Source: Clostridia bacterium
Lineage (GTDB): Bacteria > Acidobacteriota > Terriglobia > Terriglobales > Acidobacteriaceae
Length of the DNA stretch: 64,000 nucleotides
Reading direction: 5' to 3'
NCBI GenBank assembly: GCA_035561135.1
Contig: DATMYA010000085.1
Coordinates: 177,256-241,255, forward strand
The position numbers were made by a program, and so were the translations under genes. Below are positions 19,955-28,743 of the stretch, piece by piece. Each line of letters opens with the position of its first letter. Position 1 is the first letter of the stretch. The notes under the pieces are model-generated. The model was not told the origin of the DNA, ran no database searches, and was given only the letters and a program-made list of their open reading frames with translations.

Positions 19955-20077
19955 CTACACTTTGCTGGCAAACTCCAGAACGCCAACAGTCAAAGCGAGC
20001 CATGTACACCAGGCAATCGTGTTCATTGCGACACGAACTGCAACATTATCGATCATCCAATTCCACTTTGAATCCAT
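19955..20077 (-). CDS. Putative 40-residue membrane protein
   Basis: On the minus strand an ATG at 20077 is preceded by AAGGAGATTGAT, a near-ideal ribosome binding site. The frame encodes 40 residues ending in TAG at 19955. The product starts MDSKWNWMIDNVAVRV and has one hydrophobic span (VAMNTIAWCTWLALTVGVLEFA) of membrane-helix length. An in-frame ATG nine codons earlier has no site of its own. It lies 190 bp downstream of the DUF72 gene on the same strand. The function is unknown; support is the ribosome binding site and the membrane-like composition only. Confidence 0.45.
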   Translation of the reverse strand: MDSKWNWMIDNVAVRVAMNTIAWCTWLALTVGVLEFASKV

Positions 20078-20266
20078 ATCAATCTCCTTCGCACCCGCAC
20101 TCATAGTCTTTGACGGGCGTCATCGCGAATCGTTAGTAGATTGCGCTCGATCACATTGCGCGCCTGTTCATAGATACGCACGACTGCATGGCGAAGTTCC
20201 ACCAGAAGAGCAGGCGTTCTAATGAGGAGTTACGGAAGAGGTGCGCGACACGTGAAGACGAAACCG

Positions 20267-21232
20267 CTAGAGCAAACGCGCACTAGCCTCGTCCGAAATT
20301 TGCTCCAGCTCCCAATAGTGCTTCATCAGCGTTTCGGGAACCTTCACGGCGCGCTCGGTAATCATGTGTTTCAACTGGAGCGCGTTGACGGCAGCCTTGC
20401 CTTCGAAGTGATTGTTGGTCACGACAAACGTGATCTGCGCTCTTTTAGCGATGTTGTCGATGTGGCGCTTCCAACTGCGCAGTTCATGTTCCGAATAAAG
20501 GTAGTTGTAGCGTTCATCTCTGCGCTGCGTGCTGCGGCCTTGAGACGCGGTGTCACCTCTGTCACTGAACCACTCTTCGTAATTGCGGCCGTGCAGTCGC
20601 ACATAGGCCAGTGGGGCCGTAACGTGTTCTGTTGGGGCAATCGACTTGCCGAGGACTGGTTGGTCTATGTTGCAGAAGGCGACGCCCTTCTGTCCGAAGT
20701 ACCGCAGAGTGCCTTCATTGTTCCAACTCGAGTGGCGGACCTCGACGACAGTGGGATACTGCCGGAATCGCCATAATACGTTCTCAAGATAGTCGCGATT
20801 TTCGTTGGTGTTCTTGAATGAAATGGGAAACTGCGCGAGAAGCCCGCCGAGCATTCCCTCGCTACACAGCGCGTCCAGACCTTCTTTCGCCAGCTTCTCG
20901 TCATCATCGGTCGGACGGATCGTGGCCGCCGAGGTCGCTTGCACGACGGCGATCGGCGAGTGCGTAAACGCCTTGTTCAACTTGGCCGTAAACATGAACC
21001 CCGGATTTACGGCTTTCGCCTTGCGGCACCAGAGCAATCCGAGTTCGGGCTTGATGTGACCGTAGAACGAGGTGTTGATCTCGATGACGTCGAAGTATTG
21101 CGCGAGGTACTCCACGGGGTGCTGAGCCTTCTTTAGCGACGCGGGATAAACGATTCCCTCCCAGTCCTTGTAGGACCAACCGGCGGTCCCAACGAGGACC
21201 TTTGGCGCGTTCTGTTGTTGCGGCTCCGTCAT
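20267..21232 (-). CDS. DUF72 (YecE-like) domain protein
   Basis: DUF72 proteins are TIM-barrel proteins of unsettled function. This copy of about 321 residues has the typical beginning VLVGTAGWSYKDWEGIVYP, YFDVIEINTSFYGH, the GGLLAQFPISFKNT segment, VEVRHSSWNN and YVRLHGRNYEEWF, then the TFVVTNNHFEGKAAVNALQ end. I chose the ATG at 21232; a GTG ten codons upstream is possible. It is likely monocistronic or followed by the 40-residue ORF. Confidence 0.85.
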   Translation of the reverse strand: MTEPQQQNAPKVLVGTAGWSYKDWEGIVYPASLKKAQHPVEYLAQYFDVIEINTSFYGHIKPELGLLWCRKAKAVNPGFMFTAKLNKAFTHSPIAVVQATSAATIRPTDDDEKLAKEGLDALCSEGMLGGLLAQFPISFKNTNENRDYLENVLWRFRQYPTVVEVRHSSWNNEGTLRYFGQKGVAFCNIDQPVLGKSIAPTEHVTAPLAYVRLHGRNYEEWFSDRGDTASQGRSTQRRDERYNYLYSEHELRSWKRHIDNIAKRAQITFVVTNNHFEGKAAVNALQLKHMITERAVKVPETLMKHYWELEQISDEASARLL

Positions 21233-21280
21233 AATCGGAGAGTAGCACAATGGGCTGCGCACCCTGGAAAGCCCGCTGCG

Positions 21281-22096
21281 TTAAAAGTATGTAACCAATG
21301 CCACCCAGTACACTGCATTGGGATAGCTGGCGCTCTTCGCGAAGCAGGCTCCGACGGAGTACCCGCTGGCTTGTTCTTCACGAAGCTTCTGTGCGCTCGA
21401 AGGCAATTTGTCCAGCTCGGTTGCGGTGTACACGACCATGTTGCGCACTCCGTCAATGCCGCGCAGCGCACTCGCATTCAGCCGGTCATCGTTGGCCATA
21501 TCGCAGGCTATCTTGCGCAACTCCGGATTCCGGCGTTGCGGCAACGTGTTTGCCCCAGCGCTCTTGCGCAAACTGGCGAAGGCCTTCGCGATTATCTGTT
21601 CCGCTTCGACGATGGAGATTTCCGGCAGGCGATGTGCAAAATTCTGCGTCACGTAAATCAGGTCGCCTTTGCGCACCACACCGACCCCAATCACATTGAA
21701 GCCGGATCGCATGATATTTGCGCGATGCGGGGGCGAGTTCATAAGTCCCACGTGCGCCCGGCGAGCGGTAGCGTCGAAAGCGACATTCTCGCCACTGGAA
21801 TTGAACCGCAGGGTCGTGCTGGCAATCCGTCGCAGCACATTAGGCTCGCCCCCAAACTGGTGTGAGAGCGCGTTCTTCTCTGCCATGAGCTCGGAGTGTT
21901 GCCGCGCCACTTGCGTCAGCCGGTCGTCCGTTTCCAGCGTGCCGAGCCCGGCCTTTGCACGTTCCTCGTTCACCAGGCGCACAAGTTCCTGCTCGGACGA
22001 GCGGTCATACTGCTGCGCCAGCGCGGTGCAACAAAGAAACAACGATAGAAGCAAAATTGCAGCACAAACCCTGCCTGGTCTTACGATTAATCTCAA
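21281..22096 (-). CDS. Secreted CAP/SCP-domain protein
   Basis: CAP-domain (YkwD-like) proteins are extracytoplasmic; their bacterial roles are mostly unknown. A TTG at 22096 with AGGAGA four bases ahead gives a 271-residue protein with a signal peptide (VCAAILLLSLFLCCTALAQ). The CAP domain follows, with LVRLVNEERAKAGLGTLETD, ARQHSELMAEKNALSHQFGG and the conserved SPPHRANIMRSGFNVIGVGVV, then YVTQNFA. The last ~90 residues are a separate C-terminal part I do not recognise. A longer frame starting near 22186 would put 30 residues before the signal peptide, so I prefer TTG. Confidence 0.8.
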   Translation of the reverse strand: MRLIVRPGRVCAAILLLSLFLCCTALAQQYDRSSEQELVRLVNEERAKAGLGTLETDDRLTQVARQHSELMAEKNALSHQFGGEPNVLRRIASTTLRFNSSGENVAFDATARRAHVGLMNSPPHRANIMRSGFNVIGVGVVRKGDLIYVTQNFAHRLPEISIVEAEQIIAKAFASLRKSAGANTLPQRRNPELRKIACDMANDDRLNASALRGIDGVRNMVVYTATELDKLPSSAQKLREEQASGYSVGACFAKSASYPNAVYWVALVTYF

Positions 22097-22188
22097 GCTT
22101 TCTCCTGCCTGTCTGATGCCGGGAAGTTCACAGCCGTTCACAGCAGCAGAGTACGATACAATCCGGCTTTCCAGCCACGCACCCAACC

Positions 22189-23577
22189 ATGATGAACACT
22201 GCCATTATCGCTTTATTTTCACTCGGCTTAGGAAGCCTATTTACATGGCTCTTCTCGCGCTCGCGCGCTGGGATGCTTGCGGCTCGCGGCAGCGCCCTGG
22301 AACAGGAGCTCGCGGCGGCTCGTCAGGATGCAGTTTCTGCCAGGCGCGACGTCGATCTCCGTACGGGCGAGAAAGCCGGCTTGCAGGCCGAGGTCGCTCG
22401 CCTGGAAGAACGCCTTGAGCAGGAGCGCCGGTCCGCGGCCGAGAAACTGGACCTGGTCACCAAGGCTTCGGAAGAACTGCGCAACGCCTTTGGCATCTTG
22501 GCGAATAATGCGCTCAAAAGCAATAACACGCAATTTCTCGAACTCGCCAAGGAATCTCTGGCGCAGTTCCAGGCTGATGCCAAAGGCGAACTGGAGCTGA
22601 AGCGGCAGGCTGTTGAGAACCTTGTAAAACCGATTGCCGACTCTCTTGCCAAGGTGGACACGCAAATCCAGACGATCGAGAAAGAGCGCGTGAACGCCTA
22701 CGGCACTCTGAGCGAGCAGGTTCGGTCGCTGATCGGAACGCAAGAAAAGCTTCAGTCCGAGACCGGCAACCTGGTGAAAGCCCTTCGTGCGCCGCACGTG
22801 CGCGGACGCTGGGGAGAGATTCAACTGCGCAGGGTCGTCGAGATCGCGGGCATGCTTCCCTACTGCGACTTCGTCGAGCAAGCGTCCGTTGTGACCGCCG
22901 ATGGCCGTCTCCGTCCTGATCTGATTGTCCGGCTGCCAGGAGGTAAGAACATCGTGGTGGACGCCAAGGCCCCGCTGCAAGCCTACCTGGATGCCTACGA
23001 GGTGCAGGACGACGATTTGCGCCGCAAGCACCTGCTGGAACACGCCGGCCAGATCCGCGGCCACATGACGAAGTTGAGCGCGAAACGCTACCAGGAACAG
23101 TTCGAGCCAACGCCCGAATTCGTCGTGATGTTCCTTCCGGGAGAGATATTTTTCAGCGCCGCACTCGAGAACGATCCGGGCTTGATCGAAGAGGGCGTCA
23201 ACCAGGGCGTTATCCCCGCTTCCCCGACTACTCTGATTGCGCTGCTGCGAGCCGTTGCATATGGGTGGCGACAGGAAACACTAGCGGAAAGTGCGCAGCA
23301 TATCAGCGACCTTGGCCGCGACCTGTACGAACGTCTGCGCTCGATGGCTGAGCACATGCAAAACGTTGGAAAAGGACTCGATCGCGCGGTGGACTCGTAC
23401 AACAAGGCAGTGGGTTCGATGGAATCGCGTGTACTGGTGACGGCACGCAAGTTCGCGGAACTTGGAACATCGATTAAGGAAGAGATCCCCGAGCTTTCGC
23501 CGCTGGATAAGAGCGCCCGAACTCTGCAAGTTTCAAATGGCGATGCGCCCGAATTGGCCAACAAAGCAAAAGCCTAG
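22189..23577 (+). CDS. rmuC: DNA recombination protein RmuC
   Basis: RmuC limits inversions between short repeats and is thought to be a nuclease-like protein. The 462-residue protein has an N-terminal membrane helix ([17 protein letters not shown]), a long coiled coil (about 35-200) and the conserved RmuC core beginning [23 protein letters not shown], with [18 protein letters not shown] and [12 protein letters not shown] carrying the PD-(D/E)xK-like residues. Length and order fit the family. It is divergent from the CAP gene. Confidence 0.93.
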   Translation: MMNTAIIALFSLGLGSLFTWLFSRSRAGMLAARGSALEQELAAARQDAVSARRDVDLRTGEKAGLQAEVARLEERLEQERRSAAEKLDLVTKASEELRNAFGILANNALKSNNTQFLELAKESLAQFQADAKGELELKRQAVENLVKPIADSLAKVDTQIQTIEKERVNAYGTLSEQVRSLIGTQEKLQSETGNLVKALRAPHVRGRWGEIQLRRVVEIAGMLPYCDFVEQASVVTADGRLRPDLIVRLPGGKNIVVDAKAPLQAYLDAYEVQDDDLRRKHLLEHAGQIRGHMTKLSAKRYQEQFEPTPEFVVMFLPGEIFFSAALENDPGLIEEGVNQGVIPASPTTLIALLRAVAYGWRQETLAESAQHISDLGRDLYERLRSMAEHMQNVGKGLDRAVDSYNKAVGSMESRVLVTARKFAELGTSIKEEIPELSPLDKSARTLQVSNGDAPELANKAKA

Positions 23578-23644
23578 GACATTCGCAATCCAGAAACCGA
23601 GATTACCGAACCCCGTGCACATGGAAAACACTCTTGGAGTGAAA

Positions 23645-23850
23645 TGTCATCCTGCGCGAAAGCAAAGGATCTGCCGAGGGAAGTGTCGTCCTGAGCGAAG
23701 GATCTGCGGAGTGAGGTGTCATCCTGAGCGAAAGCAAAGGATCTGCGGGGAAGTGTCATCCTGAGCGAAGCGAAGGATCTGCTTTGTGCTGCTGGACGGA
23801 AAGAAAAGCAGATCCTTCGGCCGCGCCAAAAAGCGGCGCACCTCAGGATG
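23645..23850. repeat. Cluster of four direct and one inverted TGTCATCCTGAGCGAA...AAGGATCTGC repeats
   Basis: Direct copies lie at 23645-23674, 23684-23707, 23717-23746 and 23754-23782. Each has TGTCRTCCTGMGCGAA, an optional AGCA or GCG insert, then AAGGATCTGC. An inverted copy starts GCAGATCCTTCGG at 23808 and ends CTCAGGATG at 23850. Related single copies appear at 2171-2218. The block follows rmuC and has no coding potential. Confidence 0.8.
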
Positions 23851-23876
23851 CGCAGGCTCAGTTCCAGCTTTGAAGG

Positions 23877-23981
23877 GGCGCGGCTTCAGCCGCGCCATCA
23901 ACATCCGCAGGACAAGCGGCTTTAGCCGCTGAGGTAAGCCGTTCCGTCTAGAAGCTTACGTACCTCAGCGGCTAAAGCCGC
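23877..23981. repeat. REP-like palindromes
   Basis: GGCGCGGCT (23877-23885) and AGCCGCGCC (23888-23896) form a compact palindrome. Arms GCGGCTTTAGCCGCTGAGGT (23916-23935) and their exact 20-bp complement (23962-23981) form a second, larger inverted repeat with a 26-bp loop. Each arm itself contains the palindrome GCGGCTTTAGCCGC. This is typical of REP/REPIN-type elements. Confidence 0.75.
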
Positions 23982-24124
23982 CTTTCATCAGTGCGAGTTA
24001 CGGCACGCCTGAAGGCGCGCCCCTTCAAACAATCGAGTTCTCAGCAGCCTGTAAAGCCGCCTTTCATTGCTGCGAGTTGCGGCACGCCTGAAGGCGCGTC
24101 CCTTCAAACAATCGAGTTCTCGGC
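23974..24124. repeat. Two-copy ~72-bp direct repeat, period 79
   Basis: The unit begins AAAGCCGCCTTTCAT, continues through GGCACGCCTGAAGGCGCG and ends CAATCGAGTTCTC. It occurs at 23974-24045 and 24053-24124 with only a few base differences. The first copy overlaps the right arm of the large palindrome. I see no gene from here to the permease stop at 24306. Confidence 0.8.
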
Positions 24125-24305
24125 GGATAAAGGCGCTACAAAATGGCAACTCAACCGCATCCCCTAAAGGCCTGCAGCATCTGGACACGTCGGCTCCCGT
24201 AGGCCTGAATCCCCCGCTTCACTGCAGGATGGAAGCCCTGCTCACACACGAAATTCCCATCTTCATTGCAGATTCCTGAAGGCCGGCGTTTTCGAGAAGC
24301 GAAGT

Positions 24306-25172
24306 TTACAGCCCAACTTCGATTCGCGAGCGCGGGTCCAGGTAATCGCGCAAGGCGTCACCGATGAAGTTGAATGAGAGCACGGCCAGCATGACGGCCA
24401 GTGCCGGGAAGAGCACGAGATGCGGTGCGTCGAAGAGGTGCGAACGACCGTCGTTCAGCATGGAACCCCAACTTGCGGTCGGGGGCGGCACGCCGAGCCC
24501 GAGGAAACTCATGGTCGCTTCTGCGAGCACAGCGCCGGCCATTCCAATCGCCGCCTGCACGATGACCGGCTGCATGATATTGGGCAGGATGTGGCGCACG
24601 ATAACACGCAGGTCTCCGGCGCCTAGCGCACGTGCGGCTTCCACGTACTCGCGCTCGCGCGCGGCCAGCACTTGCGCACGCACCAGGCGAGCGTAGCCAA
24701 CCCATCCGCCTATAATGAGCGCCAAAATCAGATTGATCAGGCCGGGCCCAAGGAATGCCACAAACGCAATCGCCAGCAGAATTCCGGGGAATGAGAGGAA
24801 GGCGTTCATGACGATTACGTTGACGAAACGATCCAGCCGCCCGCCGTAGTAGCCCGCGAGAGAGCCGACGACAGTTCCCAGCAGCAGCGAGCCTGCAACG
24901 ACGCTTACGCCCACCAGCATTGAAATTCGAGCGCCAAAGATGATGCGGGAAAAGATGTCGCGCCCAAGTTCGTCCGTGCCGAACCAGTGTGCGGCGGAAG
25001 GTCCGGTCAGCCGTGCCGGCAAATCGATGTTCGCAGGATCCTGCGGCGCCAGCCATGGTGCGAACAACGCGCAAGCAACGAAGACCAGAACCAGCACGAC
25101 GCCGACTGCAGCGAGCGGGTTTCGCCTGCCGAGCAAAGATGCGTTGCTGAGGACACTGGGAGCGGTCGTCAT
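24306..25172 (-). CDS. Peptide/nickel-type ABC transporter permease (DppC-like)
   Basis: DppC-type subunits form half of the inner-membrane channel of peptide or nickel importers. The protein has the N-terminal OppC-type helix and linker (NPLAAVGVVLVLVFVACALFAPWLAPQDP), HWFGTDELGRDIFSRIIFGAR, and the EAA loop (EYVEAARALGAGDLRVIVRHILPN). It ends DYLDPRSRIEVG. The start is uncertain: ATG at 25172 gives 288 residues; an ATG 43 codons upstream exists, but neither has a good ribosome binding site. The DppB partner is 1 kb away with an opposite-strand gene between, and no ATPase or binding protein is in the window. Confidence 0.88.
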   Translation of the reverse strand: MTTAPSVLSNASLLGRRNPLAAVGVVLVLVFVACALFAPWLAPQDPANIDLPARLTGPSAAHWFGTDELGRDIFSRIIFGARISMLVGVSVVAGSLLLGTVVGSLAGYYGGRLDRFVNVIVMNAFLSFPGILLAIAFVAFLGPGLINLILALIIGGWVGYARLVRAQVLAAREREYVEAARALGAGDLRVIVRHILPNIMQPVIVQAAIGMAGAVLAEATMSFLGLGVPPPTASWGSMLNDGRSHLFDAPHLVLFPALAVMLAVLSFNFIGDALRDYLDPRSRIEVGL

Positions 25173-25327
25173 GAGATGTGGGCGAGCAGCAGAAGCCACT
25201 CGGGCCTGAACCGCATGATAAACGGAATATGCCTTCAGCGCTGCCCTTCTCCGCACCTCTCGTGCTGATGTACCATCCTGCTCAGCGCCAAGGTGTTTCA
25301 TGAATGCGCTCGCATGAAGGTGTTCGC

Positions 25328-26134
25328 ATGAAAAGGTTCGTCCTGCTGCTCGTTTTGGCTATTTCCACAACGGCTTTCGCCGGAGTCACGTTCACGTCTA
25401 CCAGTCAGACTGAGCAGAATGGCAAGACATCGAAGACGCGGGTAAAAGCGTCTGTGAGCGGTCAGAATGCTCGAATCGAGTTTCTCGAGAATGAGGACGA
25501 TCCGATTTTCACTCCCGGCCGTTACCTGCTGTCGCGTGACGGAGGAAAGACTATGTACCTCGTTGATCCTGCGCAGAAGACGCTTTCGCCAATTGACTTC
25601 ACGGAGATAACGAAGGAAATGACGGCGACCATGCAGCGTCTGAACGTCAAGGCCAGCGTGGGCGCGCCGAAGATGACAAAAGTTCTCGACCTGCCGGGCA
25701 AACCGGTCGCCGGCCTGGCAACACGCCACTATCGCTACCAGACCCAGTACACGACTACGCTGGAAGTCTTGGGCCAGAAGACAGGAATTGAGACCGCTGT
25801 CACCGACGACCTGTGGACAACCAAGGCCCTCGTCGATCCAGCTCTCGGCGTGTGGCTGCGCAAGGAAGCCGTCTCCACCGGAGATGCGAACGCCGATGCC
25901 CTGCTTAAGTCTGAGATGTCGAAAGCCAGCGGCTTCCCCGTTAAGCGCGTGACGGTCACTACGACGAGCGACGATCACGGCCACAAGAGCACGAGCACTA
26001 CCTCGATGGAGATACTTGAGGCGCAAGTGACGGCCGTTCCCGCCTCAGCTTTTGTTACTCCGGCTGATTACCGCCAGGTACCGTTGCCGGTGCCGGACGA
26101 CGCAGACGACGAGCATGAGTCGCACACGCACTAA
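25328..26134 (+). CDS. Secreted protein of unknown function (DUF4412-like)
   Basis: The 268-residue protein starts with a clear signal peptide (MKRFVLLLVLAISTTAFA, cleaved after AFA) and is otherwise soluble. The mature part, beginning VTFTSTSQTEQNGK, looks like the beta-rich lipoprotein-carrier-like DUF4412 group (YLLSRDGGKTMYLVDPAQKT, DDLWTTKALVDP). It ends in a His/Asp-rich tail (DDADDEHESHTH) that may bind metal. The ATG at 25328 has GAAGGTG ahead of it; an ATG eight codons earlier is less likely because it precedes the signal peptide. It is inserted between the two permease genes on the opposite strand. Confidence 0.7.
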   Translation: MKRFVLLLVLAISTTAFAGVTFTSTSQTEQNGKTSKTRVKASVSGQNARIEFLENEDDPIFTPGRYLLSRDGGKTMYLVDPAQKTLSPIDFTEITKEMTATMQRLNVKASVGAPKMTKVLDLPGKPVAGLATRHYRYQTQYTTTLEVLGQKTGIETAVTDDLWTTKALVDPALGVWLRKEAVSTGDANADALLKSEMSKASGFPVKRVTVTTTSDDHGHKSTSTTSMEILEAQVTAVPASAFVTPADYRQVPLPVPDDADDEHESHTH

Positions 26135-26159
26135 AAGATGTACTTTTGCAGGACGAGTT

Positions 26160-27077
26160 CTACTGACGGATGCGGGGGTTCAGGGCGGAGTACAGCGTAT
26201 CGGTAATAAAGTTGACGAAGACATACGTAAGACCGATACAGAGGATGCAACCCTGCACGAGGTAGTAGTCGCGATTGGTAATGGCCTGGATGGTAAGACG
26301 GCCGATCCCGGGCCACGAGAAGATGGTCTCGGTGACAATTGCGCCAGCCAGGAGCGCACCGAACTGCAAGCCCAGCACGGTCACGATCGGAATCATCGCG
26401 TTGCGCAGCGCGTGTCGATAGACGACGGTGCGCTCTGGAAGTCCCTTGGCGCGCGCCGTTCTGATGTAGTCCTGCCCTAGCTCTTCCAACATGGATGTGC
26501 GGACCATTCGGGTAAGAATGGCAGCCAACGCTCCGCCAAGCGTGAAGGCGGGCAGCACAAGATGCGCCCAGGTGCCTGCGCCGGAAACGGGTAGCCATCC
26601 TAGCTTGATTGCGAAGAACAGGATGAGGATCGGCCCGAGGGCGAAGTTCGGAAACGACAATCCCAGCAGGCTCACGAAGCTCAAGGCGCGGTCATCCCAT
26701 CGGTTGCGATGGAGCGCCGAACGGACCCCCGCCGGAACCGACAGCAAAATGGCGACCAGCAGCGCCGCGAAAGTCAGTGCGATGGTGGATGGATACGCCT
26801 TGCTGATGATGCTACTCACGTCCTGGTTCAGCCTGAGCGACTTCCCAAGATCGCCGTGCAGCACGCCCCTCCAGTAATTCACGTACTGCTGCCCTATTGG
26901 AACGTCGAGTCCGTAGGCGTGGCGTGTGGCTTCGATATCAGCGCTGGCCGCGCCCTCTCCCAACATCTGCTGGATAGGGTCGCCCGGTACGAAGTGTATG
27001 AGCAGAAAAACGACGCTGACCACCAGCCAGATGACGGGCAACATGTATAGCAATCGAGTTGAGATGTAACGCAACAT
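26160..27077 (-). CDS. Peptide/nickel-type ABC transporter permease (DppB-like)
   Basis: The DppB-type subunit has the family beginning MLRYISTRLLYMLPVIWLVVSVVFLLIHFVPGDP split over residues 1-34, the GLDVPIGQQYVNYWRGVLHGDLGKSL periplasmic segment, and six membrane helices. The EAA loop (EELGQDYIRTARAKGLPERTVVYRHALRNAMIP) is clear. I prefer the ATG at 27077; a TTG 12 codons upstream would overlap the CNNM gene. It would pair with the DppC-like protein at 24.3 kb. Substrate cannot be told from permeases alone. Confidence 0.88.
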   Translation of the reverse strand: MLRYISTRLLYMLPVIWLVVSVVFLLIHFVPGDPIQQMLGEGAASADIEATRHAYGLDVPIGQQYVNYWRGVLHGDLGKSLRLNQDVSSIISKAYPSTIALTFAALLVAILLSVPAGVRSALHRNRWDDRALSFVSLLGLSFPNFALGPILILFFAIKLGWLPVSGAGTWAHLVLPAFTLGGALAAILTRMVRTSMLEELGQDYIRTARAKGLPERTVVYRHALRNAMIPIVTVLGLQFGALLAGAIVTETIFSWPGIGRLTIQAITNRDYYLVQGCILCIGLTYVFVNFITDTLYSALNPRIRQ

Positions 27078-27093
27078 TCGACGTTTCAGTTGA

Positions 27094-28452
27094 TCAGGCT
27101 TGTTGGTTCGCAACGGGCTTGAGCAACTCGATATTCACGCTCTCCACGCGATTGCCATCCATCTCCAGCACGGTGTAGCGGCGGCCTTCGTACTCGAAGG
27201 AATCGCCGGTTTTCGGGATCCTCTGCAACTGGGTGAGCACGAAGCCGGCGAGAGTCTCGAATCCCTGATCTCGCGGCAGCTTGAGGTGATACTGCGTCTC
27301 AAGGTCGCGGATGTTGGTTGCGCCATCCAGCACCATGGACGTAGCACCGGGCACGAGCGCCGCTGGCGCTACATCGAACTCATCTTCGATTTCGCCGACA
27401 AGCTGTTCGAGAACGTCCTCGACGGTAACTACGCCGGCGGTGGTTCCGAATTCGTCCACAACAACGGCGAGGTGACGCTTGCGCTTCTTGAATTCCAGCA
27501 GCAAGTCCGGCAAATCTTTGGTCTCGGGCACAACCAGCGCGTCACGCATGATGTGGCGAACGCGCAACGTCGTGGGCTTGCGCACCAGTTCATCGCTGGC
27601 TTCACGCGCCATGCGGAACTGCATCCAGCGCATCAAGTCCTTGGAATAAAGGACACCGATAATGTACTCGGGGCCGCGCTCTGGGTCGTACACGGGAATG
27701 CGTGAGTGCTGCTCCTCGACAACGAGGCGCAGGGCCTCGTCGAGCGTCATGTCTCCCGGTAATGAAAAAATGTCAGGTCGCGGAACCATGACTTCGCGAA
27801 CCGTTACATTCTCCAAGTCGAGCGCCCGATGGATCATCTCCTCCTGTAAAAGGGGAATGAGTCCGAAGCGACGGCTGGCAGTTACAACCATCTTCAGTTC
27901 TTCCGGCGAGTGCACGCCGCCTTCGCGTATCTCGTGAGTGCCAAACAATTTGAGCACGACTCTTGAGGAAGCATTCATCACAACCAGGGCCGGACGGGAG
28001 ATGGTCATGAAGACATCCATTGGCGCTGCCACGGCAAGCGCTACGCGCTCCGCTTTCTGAAGCGCAATCGACTTGGGGACAACCTCGCCGAGGATTACGT
28101 GCAAATAGGTGATAAGTGCGAAAGCAATCGTTATCCCGATCGCGTGCGAGTACACAGCGGCGTAAGGCAGCCGAGCCAGGAGCGGCTCCAGCAAATGAGC
28201 CATCGCCGATTCGCCGACCCAGCCAAGCGCAAGGCTGGCGATGGTGATGCCGAACTGTACGCCGTTCAATACCTCATCCAGGTGCCGATGCAGCTTTTGC
28301 ACCGTCCGCGCACCAATGCGGCGGGCATCTATGAGTTGCTGAATGCGCGTGTCTCGAACGCTGACAAGCGCGAATTCAGCGGCGACAAAGAAAGCATTGG
28401 CTGCAACGAGCAGAAAGACGGCGATAACCCGGAGCAGCGCGAACGTGACCAT
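27094..28452 (-). CDS. CNNM/CorC-type membrane protein with CBS pair (hemolysin family)
   Basis: These proteins are linked to Mg2+ or Co2+ efflux and other ion homeostasis. The 452-residue protein has an N-terminal DUF21 domain with four membrane segments (about 1-180, starting LLRVIAVFLLVAANAFFVAAEFALV), a CBS pair (about 205-335, with VMVPRPDIFSLP and RHIMRDALVVPETK), and a C-terminal CorC/HlyC domain containing VVDEFGTTAGVVTVED. Length is typical. A second member with a similar layout lies at 45.3 kb. The next gene downstream, dppB-like, begins 17 bp later. Confidence 0.9.
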   Translation of the reverse strand: MVTFALLRVIAVFLLVAANAFFVAAEFALVSVRDTRIQQLIDARRIGARTVQKLHRHLDEVLNGVQFGITIASLALGWVGESAMAHLLEPLLARLPYAAVYSHAIGITIAFALITYLHVILGEVVPKSIALQKAERVALAVAAPMDVFMTISRPALVVMNASSRVVLKLFGTHEIREGGVHSPEELKMVVTASRRFGLIPLLQEEMIHRALDLENVTVREVMVPRPDIFSLPGDMTLDEALRLVVEEQHSRIPVYDPERGPEYIIGVLYSKDLMRWMQFRMAREASDELVRKPTTLRVRHIMRDALVVPETKDLPDLLLEFKKRKRHLAVVVDEFGTTAGVVTVEDVLEQLVGEIEDEFDVAPAALVPGATSMVLDGATNIRDLETQYHLKLPRDQGFETLAGFVLTQLQRIPKTGDSFEYEGRRYTVLEMDGNRVESVNIELLKPVANQQA

Positions 28453-28743
28453 AACCCGAGGATTTTAGCATCGCCAGCGAGTTCCGCCCTCTTCCGCAGT
28501 ATGCGGCGGGTGCCGACGAGTTGCACCATCCTTAGCGAAGCGTGCGGCTTAACGCGATTGCTCTCCTTTTCGCACCGGCACCGTCTAATTTCCCCAAATC
28601 GGCCCTGCGCAGAAACGGATGGAACGCTGCGCAAATATATTGTTACTGCACGGAACCAATCCTGAACCCCGCGCGTATTTCAACCAAGCGGACGAGTACC
28701 CGCGCGGAGTGAACCTCTGAGCAAAGATTTTGAGGAGCAGAAC

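Noticed and set aside
23645..23785. CRISPR array
   Set aside because: The repeats are 24-30 bp but the spacers are only about 8-10 bp and related to each other; there are no cas genes. This is a dispersed intergenic repeat.
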